Assembly: GCF_017307495.1 (NCBI RefSeq)
Contig: NZ_JAFKHE010000030.1
Span: 1-64,000 of the forward strand
DNA length: 64,000 bases
Source of the DNA: Devosia sp.
Lineage (GTDB): Bacteria; Pseudomonadota; Alphaproteobacteria; Rhizobiales; Devosiaceae
Reading direction: 5' to 3'
Notes under the pieces: generated by a model
The model's database searches: none
The model's input: the letters and a program-made list of their open reading frames with translations, nothing else
What the model was told of the DNA's origin: nothing
Program-made: the position numbers and the translations under genes
Part shown: positions 8,604 through 17,619 of the stretch, in pieces
Layout: the number at the start of each line of letters is the position of its first letter
How positions within the stretch are numbered: the first letter of the stretch is position 1

Positions 8604-9032
8604 ATGAAAGTCAGCGAATGCATGAGCGACGGCGTCGAGATCTGCTCGCCCGATGACGAAATCCGTTCCGTGGCACGTATCATGCGCGAGATGGACCTTG
8701 GCGCGATGCCCGTCGGGGAGAATGATCGCCTCGTCGGCATGATCACCGATCGCGACATCGCCATTCGGGCCGTCGGCGACAGCATGGGCCCCGAAACCAA
8801 GGTCCGCCGAGTCATGAGCTCGAACCCGCGCTGGTGCTACGAGGACGAAGAGGTCGAGGACGTTTCCGCCCAGATGGCCGAGTTCAAGGTGCGCCGGCTG
8901 CCCGTGCTGAATCGACAGAAGCGGCTCGTCGGCATGATCTCGCTCGGCGATGTCGCGCTCGCGGACCGCACCGTCAGCGGCCGCGCGCTGCACGAGATCT
9001 CCGAGCGCGGAGGCTTGCACAGCCAGCACTGA
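8604..9032 (+). CDS. CBS-domain protein (tandem CBS pair)
   Basis: A 142-residue protein made almost entirely of two CBS motifs: residues ~1-60 (VSECMSDGVEICSPDDEIRS to GMITDRDIAIRAV) and ~70-130 (VRRVMSSNP to GMISLGDVAL). Stand-alone CBS pairs bind adenine nucleotides or similar ligands and often act as energy or stress sensors. No catalytic domain is attached. A purine-rich ribosome site (GAGGGAGAA) precedes the ATG. It sits between melA and a DUF3224 gene, without a clear functional link. Confidence 0.85.
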   Translation: MKVSECMSDGVEICSPDDEIRSVARIMREMDLGAMPVGENDRLVGMITDRDIAIRAVGDSMGPETKVRRVMSSNPRWCYEDEEVEDVSAQMAEFKVRRLPVLNRQKRLVGMISLGDVALADRTVSGRALHEISERGGLHSQH

Positions 9033-9132
9033 CGCCTGATCCTGGTCTGCGCCCGGATGATGCGGGCGCTGGCCGCCAGGACCCATGAATTGCAGGGGTC
9101 CCGGTCAGCGCGCGTCGATCGAGGAGACCAAG

Positions 9133-9525
9133 TTGAGCACCGCCAAGGGTACCATCGAGCACAACAACTGGGACGAAAAGCCCTACCACGAGGCCGCGCC
9201 GCAGAAATCGACCGAGGCCCGGATCGACATCGTCTTGCACGGCGACATCGAGGCGAAGGGACCGGGGCGGTACCTGATGCAATACCCCACCGCCGAGACC
9301 TGCCACTATGCCGGCTACCTCGTGCTCGAGGGGACGCTCGGCGGTCGACATGGACAGTTCATCATCTACGAAGTCGGCACCTGGACCAATGGCGAGGCAG
9401 CCAGCAGGTGGCAGGTGGTCGATGGCTCGGGCACCGGCGATCTGAAGGGATTGAGCGGCAGCGGCAGCTACCAGGCCCAGCACGACAAGACGGTGCGCTA
9501 TACACTGGACTGGCGGCTGGGGTAG
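9133..9525 (+). CDS. DUF3224 domain-containing protein, TTG start
   Basis: A 130-residue protein resembling the DUF3224 family, small beta-barrel-like proteins of unknown function (motifs STAKGTIEHNNWDEKPY near the start, GTWTNGEAASRWQVVDGSGTGDL and GSGSYQAQHDKTV near the end). An upstream ATG at 9085 exists, but a GAGGAG ribosome site ends 6 nt before the TTG at 9133. That start also gives the usual family length and begins where the conserved region begins. No signal peptide is visible. It converges on the EamA-type gene with only 6 bp between the stops. Confidence 0.75.
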   Translation: MSTAKGTIEHNNWDEKPYHEAAPQKSTEARIDIVLHGDIEAKGPGRYLMQYPTAETCHYAGYLVLEGTLGGRHGQFIIYEVGTWTNGEAASRWQVVDGSGTGDLKGLSGSGSYQAQHDKTVRYTLDWRLG

Positions 9526-9531
9526 GGGCGC

Positions 9532-9969
9532 CTACACCCTCCAAGCGAGGGTCACCGCGCCGGCGGTGACCAGCGCCACCCCGATCCAACCCTGTACCGT
9601 GAGCTTCTCGCCCAGGAACAGCACGCCGAAGATCGCGACAAGGACCACGCTCAGCTTGTCGACCGGGGCAACCTCGGATGCCTGGCCCAGCTTGAGGGCG
9701 CGGAAATAGGCCAGCCACGACGCACCTGTCGCGAGCCCCGACAGCACCAGGAACAGCCACGTCTTGCCCGAGACCGTATTGAGCGGCTGGGTCTTGCCCA
9801 TCGCCAACACGATGCCGGCGAGCACGATGACGATGACGATCGTGCGGATCAGCGTTGCGAAGTCGCTGTCGATGTCTGCGATGCCGATCTTGGCAAAGAT
9901 CGCCGTCAGCGACGCGAAGACCGCCGAAAGCAGTGCCCAGAACACCCAGCTGTCGAATGGTGTCGTCAT
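9532..9969 (-). CDS. EamA-type small transporter (single-domain DMT superfamily)
   Basis: A 145-residue membrane protein with five predicted hydrophobic helices, equal to one EamA repeat rather than the usual ten-helix tandem. Conserved features are WALLSAVFASLTAIFAKIG, LSGLATGASWLAYFRALKLG and VAPVDKLSVVLVAIFGVLFLGE. Single-repeat members probably work as dimers. Substrates of the group include metabolites and drugs, and none can be assigned. It stands alone, convergent with the DUF3224 gene. Confidence 0.85.
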   Translation of the reverse strand: MTTPFDSWVFWALLSAVFASLTAIFAKIGIADIDSDFATLIRTIVIVIVLAGIVLAMGKTQPLNTVSGKTWLFLVLSGLATGASWLAYFRALKLGQASEVAPVDKLSVVLVAIFGVLFLGEKLTVQGWIGVALVTAGAVTLAWRV

Positions 9970-10081
9970 GCCTTTCTCCCCCGGCGCTTGGCGTGGCCCG
10001 GTCGACCACTATCGACGATCTCGACGCCTGCGACAGTCCCTGACTGGTCGAGCACGCACGCGCGTAGCCCGGCCGCCGGCT

Positions 10082-10903
10082 TCAAACTCCGTAAATCCGC
10101 TCCGCATTCCGCCAGAACAGCTTCTCCTGCTCGGTCTCGCTGGCGTCCGAGACGATCTCCCTGGTGGCGTTCACCCACTTCGTCAGATCCGCGAACAGCG
10201 TCACCACCGGATGGTCGCTGCCCCATACCACGCGATCCCATCCGAAGGTCTCGATGACGAACTCGACATAGGGACGGATCGCGTCCACCGTCCAGGTCTC
10301 ATCGACATTGGCGAGGATGCCCGACACCTTGCACACCACGTTCGGCAATTCGGCGACGCGCTCCATGCGGGTCGTCCAGCTTTCCCATTCGCCATCGGCG
10401 ATCTTGGGGTTGCCGCAATGGTCGAGGATGAACTGCGTCTCCGGGCAGGACCGGATCAGCGGCGGCACCAGCATCAGTTCGTGGGACTTGACGCAGATAT
10501 CGAAGCTCATGCCGTAGCGCGGCAACAGGCGGATGTTGTCCACGAACGTCTGCGTCTGGCTGAGTTCGGCCGGCTGGAACTGCAGCAGGCGCCGGATGCC
10601 CTTCACCTTGCCCAGGTCGCGCATTCTCTCGAGGTGCCGCTCGAAGTCCGCATGCTCGGGCCGACCGTTGGCGATGGCGCCGACGATCCGGTCGAGGCCC
10701 AGGACAAACTCCGTCTCGGCCGCGATCTGCGGCTCGGCGACGTCGACCTCCATGTGCAGCGCCGCCTCGATGCCCAGCGGGGCGGCTTCCTGCCAGTAGC
10801 TCTCCACATGCCACGGCTTGTTGATGGCCGGCGCGCCGCTGAGCCACGGATAGGAGAACCTGTCGGGATAGATCAGGTGCAGGTGCGTATCGAGAATGCG
10901 CAT
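10082..10903 (-). CDS. Amidohydrolase_2 family metal-dependent hydrolase
   Basis: A 273-residue TIM-barrel hydrolase starting with the metal motif DTHLHL (residues 5-10), with ILDHCGNPKI in the middle and WGSDHPVV near the C-terminus. The group includes L-fuconolactone and other sugar-lactone hydrolases and 2-pyrone-4,6-dicarboxylate lactonase. It is the last gene of the murQ-ABC transporter operon, so a role in opening a lactone or removing a substituent from the imported sugar is plausible but inferred. No signal peptide; cytoplasmic. Confidence 0.8.
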   Translation of the reverse strand: MRILDTHLHLIYPDRFSYPWLSGAPAINKPWHVESYWQEAAPLGIEAALHMEVDVAEPQIAAETEFVLGLDRIVGAIANGRPEHADFERHLERMRDLGKVKGIRRLLQFQPAELSQTQTFVDNIRLLPRYGMSFDICVKSHELMLVPPLIRSCPETQFILDHCGNPKIADGEWESWTTRMERVAELPNVVCKVSGILANVDETWTVDAIRPYVEFVIETFGWDRVVWGSDHPVVTLFADLTKWVNATREIVSDASETEQEKLFWRNAERIYGV

Positions 10904-10967
10904 GGGATCAGCCGGTTGCGGTGCAGGTCGGCTGACATGTTAGCACGCGCGGCGCCGGGGCACAGCG

Positions 10968-11972
<1,005 letters not shown>

Positions 11973-11989
11973 TCAGCAGTTCTCGCTCG

Positions 11990-12829
11990 TCATTTGACCG
12001 CGCCGGAGGTGATGCCCCGGATGAGTTGGCGGGAGAAGATCAGGTAAAGGATGAGGACCGGCAGGATGGCGAGCGCCAGTGCCGAGAGCACGCCGTTCCA
12101 GTCGGTCTGGAACTGGCCGATGAACATCTGCGCGCCCAGCGTCACGGTCTTGGTCGCTTCGGAGGGCGCGAGGATCAGCGGGAACCACAGGTCGTTCCAG
12201 ATCGGGATCATGGTGAAGACCGCCACTGTCGCCATCGCCGGGCGCACCAGCGGCAGGACGAGGCGGAAGAAGATCCTGTACTCGCTCATCCCGTCGATGC
12301 GGCCGGCATTCTTCAGGTCGTCCGAAACGGTGCGCATGAACTCCGAGAGGATGAAGATCGAGAGCGGCAGGCCCTGCGCCGTGTAGACGAGGATCAGTGC
12401 CCATAGCGTGTTGACGAGGCCGGAGGCGACCATCAGTTGCAGGATCGCGACCGTGCCGAGCCGGATCGGAATCATGATGCCGAGCGCCAGGTAGAGCCCG
12501 GTCAGCGTGTTGAGGCGGAACCGGTATTCGCTGAGCGCGAAGGCGGCCATGGCGCCGAACAGCAGCACCAGGACCAGCGACGCCACGGTGACCATCAGGC
12601 TGTTCTGGAAGTAGAGCAGGAAGTCGCCGCGCTTGAACACCGTCTCGTAGCCGATGAGCGAGAAGGCATCGCCGAGGGGCAGGCTGAGCGGCGCGCCGAA
12701 GATCGCCTTCTTGGACTTGAACGAGTTGATGATGATCACGAACACCGGGAACAGCGCGATCACCGTGTAGGTCAGCAGGATCGCGTGCGCGGCGATGGAG
12801 CGGAGCGGCGAGTGCGTGGCTTTGCTCAT
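11990..12829 (-). CDS. Sugar ABC transporter permease, MalG-like
   Basis: A 279-residue inner-membrane permease with six predicted helices and the cytoplasmic EAA-type loop (KNAGRIDGMSEYRIFFRLVLP region, conserved Gly-Asp-Gly core altered to RIDGMSE). Length and topology fit the CUT1 MalG subunit. It pairs with the MalF-like gene at 13065, from which it is separated by 235 bp holding palindromic repeats, an unusually large gap inside such an operon. Confidence 0.92.
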   Translation of the reverse strand: MSKATHSPLRSIAAHAILLTYTVIALFPVFVIIINSFKSKKAIFGAPLSLPLGDAFSLIGYETVFKRGDFLLYFQNSLMVTVASLVLVLLFGAMAAFALSEYRFRLNTLTGLYLALGIMIPIRLGTVAILQLMVASGLVNTLWALILVYTAQGLPLSIFILSEFMRTVSDDLKNAGRIDGMSEYRIFFRLVLPLVRPAMATVAVFTMIPIWNDLWFPLILAPSEATKTVTLGAQMFIGQFQTDWNGVLSALALAILPVLILYLIFSRQLIRGITSGAVK

Positions 12830-12879
12830 GAGTCCTGCACCATCGCATGGGCCACTGAAGCCGCCAGCAACTCGGCGTC

Positions 12880-12899
12880 ATCCCGGCACCGGCCGGGAT
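12880..12899. repeat. Short palindrome, repeat family 2 (copy 1)
   Basis: A perfect 8-bp stem (ATCCCGGC / GCCGGGAT) with a 4-nt loop, preceded by GTC and followed by CCATCC. It belongs to the GTCATCCC...GGGATCC type of dispersed repeat seen in many alphaproteobacteria and lies between two permease genes of one operon. Confidence 0.65.
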
Positions 12900-12946
12900 C
12901 CATCCTGAGGTGCTCCAGTAGGGCGTGAAGATCCCTCGGTCGCGTT

Positions 12947-13024
12947 GTCATCCCTGCGAAAGCAGGGATCCAACTCGAGGCAAGCGTGGCCGGCGAAATG
13001 GGTCCCTGCTTTCGCAGGGATGAC
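12947..13024. repeat. Long inverted repeat, repeat family 2 (copy 2)
   Basis: Two perfect 22-nt inverted arms (12947-12968 and 13003-13024), each beginning or ending with GTCATCCCTGC / GCAGGGATGAC, flank a 34-nt centre. Each arm also contains an 8-bp hairpin of its own. It lies between the MalF- and MalG-like genes and could form a cruciform or an mRNA stem that separates expression of the two permeases. Confidence 0.75.
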
Positions 13025-13064
13025 ACCGGGACGTGGGGGAGCTGTCTGCTCACGATCATCCCCA

Positions 13065-13991
13065 TCAGAACTGATACCTCCTGAGCCGCGTCTGGATGCC
13101 GAACAGGTACACGCACACCCCGGCGAGGATGATGAGGAACATCACCGCCGCCACGGTTGAGCCCATGGCGCGGTCGCCCAGTTGCAGCTGGTACCCGAAG
13201 AAGGTTCGGTAGAGCAGGGTGCCGAGCAGGTCGGTTGAGAAGTTCGGTCCGGCCTGCGCGCCCTGTGCGGCATAGACCAGGTCGAAGGCATTGAAATTGC
13301 CCACGAAGGTGAGGATCGAGACGATGCCGATGGCGGGGAGGACGAGCGGCAGCTGGATCTTCCAGAACTGGCTCCAGCCGGTGATGCCGTCGCACTCGGC
13401 GGCTTCCAGCACCTCGTCGGGAATCGACAGCAGCGCGGCATAGATCAGCATCATTGGGATGCCGATGAACTGCCAGTTGGAAATCAGCGCCAGCGTCGTC
13501 AGCGCATACTCCTCCTTGCCCAGCCAGGGCTGGAACAGCCAGCCAAGCCCGACCGATTTCAGCAGGCCCGAGGTCACGCCCCAGGTCGGCGACAGGATCA
13601 GCTTCCACACGAAGCCGACGATCACGAAGCTGAGGATCGTGGGGATGAAGAAGACGGTGCGATAGAAGCCGCGCAGGCGCAGCCGCGGGTTGCTCAGCAG
13701 CGCCGCCAGCAGGATGCCGATCGGGTTCTGCACCAGCATGTGGATGATGAAGAACCAGACGTTGTTGATGAGCGCATTCCAGAAACTCGCGCTGAGCCGA
13801 GGGTCGGTGAACAGCTGCATGAAGTTGCCGAAGCCGACGAACTCCCACTTCTGCGAGAAGAACGCCTGGTAGAGCGTCGAGATCAGCGGGAAGATCATCA
13901 CCGCGGTATAGATCAGCGCCGCCGGCGCAAGGAAGACCAGGATGTGCCACCGGAACGGCTTCTTGACCGGTGCTATGTCGACCGTTGCCAT
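13065..13991 (-). CDS. Sugar ABC transporter permease, MalF-like
   Basis: A 308-residue inner-membrane permease of the CUT1 MalF/UgpA type with an N-terminal cytoplasmic segment and six predicted helices. The EAA loop appears as EVLEAAECDGITGWSQFWKI. It follows the binding-protein gene in the murQ operon, with a family 1 repeat in the 191-bp gap. With the MalG-like protein and the UgpC-type ATPase it forms a complete sugar importer. Confidence 0.92.
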   Translation of the reverse strand: MATVDIAPVKKPFRWHILVFLAPAALIYTAVMIFPLISTLYQAFFSQKWEFVGFGNFMQLFTDPRLSASFWNALINNVWFFIIHMLVQNPIGILLAALLSNPRLRLRGFYRTVFFIPTILSFVIVGFVWKLILSPTWGVTSGLLKSVGLGWLFQPWLGKEEYALTTLALISNWQFIGIPMMLIYAALLSIPDEVLEAAECDGITGWSQFWKIQLPLVLPAIGIVSILTFVGNFNAFDLVYAAQGAQAGPNFSTDLLGTLLYRTFFGYQLQLGDRAMGSTVAAVMFLIILAGVCVYLFGIQTRLRRYQF

Positions 13992-14016
13992 GCTGAGGTC
14001 CCAAGCTAGTACTTCA

Positions 14017-14135
14017 AAGGCCCCCTCACCGGAGCGCTTCGCGCAAGGAAAAGGTGATGAGGCGCTGATCTGGCCGCCGCACCACCTCTCCCTTTGGGGG
14101 AGAGGTCGCCGTGCAGCGGCGGGTGAGGGGGCCTT
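14017..14135. repeat. Intergenic palindromic repeat, family 1 (copy B)
   Basis: A 119-bp element bounded by near-perfect inverted ends AAGGCCCCCTCACC and GGGTGAGGGGGCCTT, with an internal CTCTCCCTTTGGGGGAGAG hairpin. It separates the binding-protein gene from the permeases. Within an ABC operon, such a hairpin can stabilise the upstream binding-protein message relative to the permease part; that role is inferred. Confidence 0.75.
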
Positions 14136-14182
14136 CCGGAGTGAGCCGGGCCGCTCGAAGGCGGCCCGGCGATCCTAGCAGG

Positions 14183-15451
14183 TTACTTGCCCGCCGGCTT
14201 GTACCAGCTGTCGAGCCCGGCCTGCAGGCGGGCGCCGGCAGCCTCGGGCGTTTCGGCGCCCTTGATCACCTGCACCGAAGCATTCCAGGTCTCGTTCTCG
14301 AGGTTCGGCGTGCCACGCGAAAGGATGGCGTAGGTCGAGCGGATTGTCGACTTGCACTTCGCGCGCCAGGACACGAACTCCTGGGCAATCGGGTCTTCCA
14401 GCTTTACCTCGCCGCTCGACAGCGGGAAGAAGCCCGGCAGCGCGTTGGCGAAGATGGTGCCGAACTCGGGCGAAGCCACCCAGCTCAGGAACTTCTTGGC
14501 TGCATCGGGGTTGGCCGACTTGGCATTCATGCCGATCCCGATGTCGGTGTGGTCCGAGATGTAGCACTGGTCACCGGCCTTGGGCACCGGCGGCGGGAAC
14601 ACGCCGAGCGCGAAGGTGGCGTTGGCCTCGAAGCCGGCGATCTCCCACGAGCCGGTCGGATAGATGGCGGCGCGTCCGAGCGTGAACAGGTTCTGGCTGT
14701 CCGAGTAGGTCTGCGCCTCGAACCCGTCGCCCAGATAGGGCTTCCACTTGGCAAGCTGGGCGTAGGGCTCGACCCACTGCGGATCGGTCAGCTTCTCCTT
14801 GCCCGCGATCAGCGCCAGGCGGCCTTCCTCGCCCTTCCAGTAGTTCGGCCCGATGTTCTGGTAGCCCATCGTGGCCGCTTCCCACTGGTCGTTCGTGCCC
14901 ATGGCGAGCGGGATGTAGGTGCCGTCGGCCTTGATCTTGTCGAGGTCGGCGAAGAACTCGTCCACGGTCGCCGGCGGCTGCGTGATGCCGACCTTGGCGA
15001 ACGCGTCCTTGTTGTAGAAGAAGCCATGGATAACCGCGCCCATTGGCACGCAGAACGTGGTTGCCTGATCGTCGGTCGACCACGCAGCCTTGGCCACGGG
15101 CGAGAAGTTCTCCATCCCCGGCAGGTCGTTCAGCGCGGCCAGGTAGCCCTTGTTGTAGAGCTCGAGCGAGGCGTCGAACGGACGGCAGGTGATGATGTCG
15201 CCGGCCGAGCCGCCTTCGAGCTTGGCATTGAGCGCCGCGTTGTATTCGGTCGGCGCGGTAGGCGCGAAGGTCACCTTGATGCCGGGATTGGCCGCCTCGA
15301 AAGCGGGGATGATCTTGTCCTGCCACACCGTCAGGTCGTCGGTGCGCCAGCTTTCGATGGTCAGGTTCACGTCCTCGGCGAAGGCCGGCGCCACCGCCGA
15401 GACAATCGCCATCGTCGCAGTCGCCGCAAGCAGATGCTTGGTAAGCGTCAT
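14183..15451 (-). CDS. Sugar ABC transporter substrate-binding protein
   Basis: A 422-residue periplasmic protein of the family 1 (CUT1) binders, with a Sec signal peptide of about 25 residues ending in APAFA. The ATG at 15451 has GAGAGGA 8 nt upstream; a longer frame reading adds a basic segment that overlaps murQ and is rejected. It lies 46 bp downstream of murQ. Context (murQ, divergent GntR-deaminase-nagA) suggests an amino sugar such as GlcNAc, MurNAc or a derivative as ligand. Sequence alone does not identify it. Confidence 0.9.
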   Translation of the reverse strand: MTLTKHLLAATATMAIVSAVAPAFAEDVNLTIESWRTDDLTVWQDKIIPAFEAANPGIKVTFAPTAPTEYNAALNAKLEGGSAGDIITCRPFDASLELYNKGYLAALNDLPGMENFSPVAKAAWSTDDQATTFCVPMGAVIHGFFYNKDAFAKVGITQPPATVDEFFADLDKIKADGTYIPLAMGTNDQWEAATMGYQNIGPNYWKGEEGRLALIAGKEKLTDPQWVEPYAQLAKWKPYLGDGFEAQTYSDSQNLFTLGRAAIYPTGSWEIAGFEANATFALGVFPPPVPKAGDQCYISDHTDIGIGMNAKSANPDAAKKFLSWVASPEFGTIFANALPGFFPLSSGEVKLEDPIAQEFVSWRAKCKSTIRSTYAILSRGTPNLENETWNASVQVIKGAETPEAAGARLQAGLDSWYKPAGK

Positions 15452-15497
15452 GATCTGGTCCTCTCTCCTGTTCGTCTCCGCCCTGTGGCGAAGCCGT

Positions 15498-16412
15498 CTA
15501 TTCAGCCGGCGTCGCGGCCCCGATCTTCTCGAGGGCCGCGCGCAGGTTTCCCTTCGTCTCGCCGAGCAACTGCCCAGCCTTGGCCGGCGTCTCGACGCCG
15601 GCCGCAATCAGCACGGCGGGTTTGACCTCGCCGTCCGATAGGTCGAGCGCCCGGCGCGCTTCCGCCGGCTGGACGCCCGTAATCTTCGTCACGATCCGCG
15701 CCGCCCGGCCGCGCAGCTTCTCGTTGTCGGCGACGACGTTCACCATCAGCCCGTCATAGACGTGGCCCAGGTGCACCCCCATCAATGTCGACAGCATGTT
15801 GAGGGCCGCCTTCTGCGCCGTGCCCGCCCCCATCCGGGTTGAGCCCGAGATCACTTCGGGTCCGGCATCGAGCAGCACCGGGATGTCGGCCGCCTCGAGC
15901 AGCTGCGCCCCGGCATTGCCGGCGATGCCGATCGTCACCGCGCCGGCGGCGCGCGCCGCGACGAGGCCGGCCACGGTGTAGGGCGTCGAGCCGCTCGCCG
16001 ATGTCGCTATCACGCAGTCGCCCGGGCCGACCCGTGTGGCCGCCAGGTCGGCACGCGCCGCGTCCACATCGTCCTCGCGCTGGCCGTTGAGGCGCTTTAC
16101 GATCCCGTCGCCATCGGCAAGCACGAGCACGATGCGGTCGTGCGCAACGCCGTAGGTCTGGGGGATCTCGAGCGCGTCGGCCATCGACATGAGGGCGGGG
16201 CTTCCGGCCGCGACGTAGATCAGCCGGCCGCCGTCCGCGAGCTTGTCTGCGGCCGCGCGGGCAGCCCGGGACAGGGCGGGGATCGCCGCCGCCACCGAGT
16301 TGAGCGCGCGCTGCTGGCCCTCGAGCAGGGCGAGGAGGATGGCGTCGTCCCGCCACGTGTCCAGTCCCGCATAGCGGGCCTCGGCTGCTTCTGTGGTCGG
16401 CGACGACGTCAT
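15498..16412 (-). CDS. murQ: N-acetylmuramic acid 6-phosphate etherase (MurQ family), divergent
   Basis: A 304-residue SIS-fold protein. MurQ cleaves the lactyl ether of MurNAc-6-phosphate to give GlcNAc-6-phosphate and D-lactate. Family features present are the TYG after the catalytic glutamate (E82 in ALEIPQTYG), E113, SGSTPYT, TRMGAGTAQKAALNMLST and NVVADNEKL. The loop normally reading GTSGRLG is G70-S-P-A-L-M-S, so sugar-phosphate contacts may differ. I chose the ATG at 16412 (GGGA 7 nt upstream) over the one at 16418. It is the first gene of the operon through 10082, divergent from the GntR regulator. Confidence 0.85.
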   Translation of the reverse strand: MTSSPTTEAAEARYAGLDTWRDDAILLALLEGQQRALNSVAAAIPALSRAARAAADKLADGGRLIYVAAGSPALMSMADALEIPQTYGVAHDRIVLVLADGDGIVKRLNGQREDDVDAARADLAATRVGPGDCVIATSASGSTPYTVAGLVAARAAGAVTIGIAGNAGAQLLEAADIPVLLDAGPEVISGSTRMGAGTAQKAALNMLSTLMGVHLGHVYDGLMVNVVADNEKLRGRAARIVTKITGVQPAEARRALDLSDGEVKPAVLIAAGVETPAKAGQLLGETKGNLRAALEKIGAATPAE

Positions 16413-16620
16413 TGGCATTTCCCGGTGTGCGAAGGCTGGGCTTGCGACATCCGCCCCGCAGGGTGCGCCCAAACCGGGCGTTCCGCATAGTCAAATCCTG
16501 TGGCGGCGCCGACTGCCACGTTCCGCCTGCCGAGGCAGGCCAGCGGCCATTCCGATGGCACCGGCTTTGCCCCGGGTGCGCTGCGTTGGGCGGTCATGGC
16601 ATCCTCCTTTCGTCTACTAA

Positions 16621-16637
16621 TGCCAAAAAAATACCAC
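16621..16637 (-). promoter_or_regulatory. Candidate GntR (NagR/DasR-type) half-site upstream of murQ
   Basis: Read on the minus strand, this AT-rich site is GTGGTATTTTTTTGGCA. It shares TGGTATT with the site at 16771. NagR/YvoA-DasR-type regulators bind sites whose half is (A)TGGTAT or (A)TGGTCT. It lies 209 nt upstream of the murQ start. Only one half is recognisable. Confidence 0.35.
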
Positions 16638-16770
16638 TTGTCCAGCGGGAGCGTATAGGGGCAGCAGCGGCGTGGTCGTGCTGGATCTTGGGCTTTGTCA
16701 CCCCGAAGCCAGCACTGGGATTCTCGCTCCAGCCCACCGCGACCTTTTTGCCCTTGGTCAATGGTCTTTT

Positions 16771-16783
16771 ATTGGTATTATAG
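16771..16783 (+). promoter_or_regulatory. Candidate GntR (NagR/DasR-type) half-site upstream of the regulator
   Basis: ATTGGTATTATAG lies 73 nt before the regulator's ATG. The first eight bases match the half-site I recall for the Bacillus NagR/YvoA operator (ATTGGTAT). Together with the site at 16621 it would let the GntR protein control both divergent operons. Confidence 0.4.
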
Positions 16784-16855
16784 CGGAAGGAAGCGGCGCG
16801 GGTCGGAATCAGGCCAAGGTCGGCCGTACCTCCCGACCACGCCCGCGAGTAGGAC

Positions 16856-17617
16856 ATGGCTGACGCACCGGACGCACTTTTTGGCACAGAAGCGATCATC
16901 CTGCCGCAGGGCGGGCCGCTCTACCTGCAGCTGAAGCGCTGGATCGCAGACGCGGTCGCGCGCGGCGCCGTCAAGCCGGGCGACGCCCTGCCGTCGGAAC
17001 GCGACCTCGCCACGAAGGTGGATGTTTCGCGCGTCACCGTGCGCAAGGCGGTCCAGCATCTGGTGCGCGACGGCATCCTGGTGCAGCGGCACGGATCAGG
17101 CACGTTCGTCGCGCCACACCAGAGCCGCGTCGAGCAGTCGCTGAGCCAGCTGACCTCGTTCACCGAGGATATGGCCAGACGCGGCATGGCCGTGCGGGCC
17201 GTCTGGCTCGACCGTGGCATCTACGATCCTTCGCCCGAGGAGACCATGATCCTGGGCCTGTCACCCGGTGAACGCGTCGCCCGCATCGCCCGTCTGCGGC
17301 TTTCCGGCGACATGCCCCTCGCCATCGAGCGCGCCGCCCTGTCGGCCGTGACCATGCCCGATCCCGGAGCCATCGCATCGTCGCTCTATGCCCATCTCGA
17401 CAAGTCCGGGAACCGACCGGTGCGTGCTATCCAGCGCATCCGCGCCGCCAACCTGGGCGAGGGCGACGCCCGCCTGCTCGAGATTCCCGCCGGTGCAGCC
17501 GCGCTGCATATCGAGCGAATAGCCTACCTGCCGTCAGGCAAGGTTGTGGAATTCACGCGCTCGGTCTATCGCGGCGATACCTATGATTTCGTCGCCGAAC
17601 TGAGAGTTGGAAAGTAG
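16856..17617 (+). CDS. GntR-family regulator with UTRA domain (NagR/HutC subfamily)
   Basis: A 253-residue transcription factor. Residues ~18-85 form the winged helix-turn-helix (PLYLQLKRWI, PSERDLATKVDVSRVTVRKA, GSGTFV). Residues ~100-245 form the UTRA ligand domain (SLSQLTSFTEDMARRGM, ending YDFVAELRVGK). HutC/NagR members respond to GlcN-6-P, GlcNAc-6-P and similar metabolites. It heads the operon with the SIS deaminase and nagA, divergent from murQ, and most likely represses both directions until an amino-sugar phosphate accumulates. Confidence 0.88.
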   Translation: MADAPDALFGTEAIILPQGGPLYLQLKRWIADAVARGAVKPGDALPSERDLATKVDVSRVTVRKAVQHLVRDGILVQRHGSGTFVAPHQSRVEQSLSQLTSFTEDMARRGMAVRAVWLDRGIYDPSPEETMILGLSPGERVARIARLRLSGDMPLAIERAALSAVTMPDPGAIASSLYAHLDKSGNRPVRAIQRIRAANLGEGDARLLEIPAGAAALHIERIAYLPSGKVVEFTRSVYRGDTYDFVAELRVGK

Positions 17618-17619
17618 CC

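Larger units (their letters stand above)
16413..16855. other. Divergent intergenic region between murQ and the GntR gene
   Basis: These 443 bp hold no credible gene. The part nearest murQ is GC-rich with a GCCTGC-CGAG-GCAGGC hairpin at 16525-16540. The centre and right part are markedly AT-richer and contain two TGGTATT half-sites listed separately. Promoters for both operons must lie here; I could not assign -35/-10 boxes with confidence. Confidence 0.6.
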
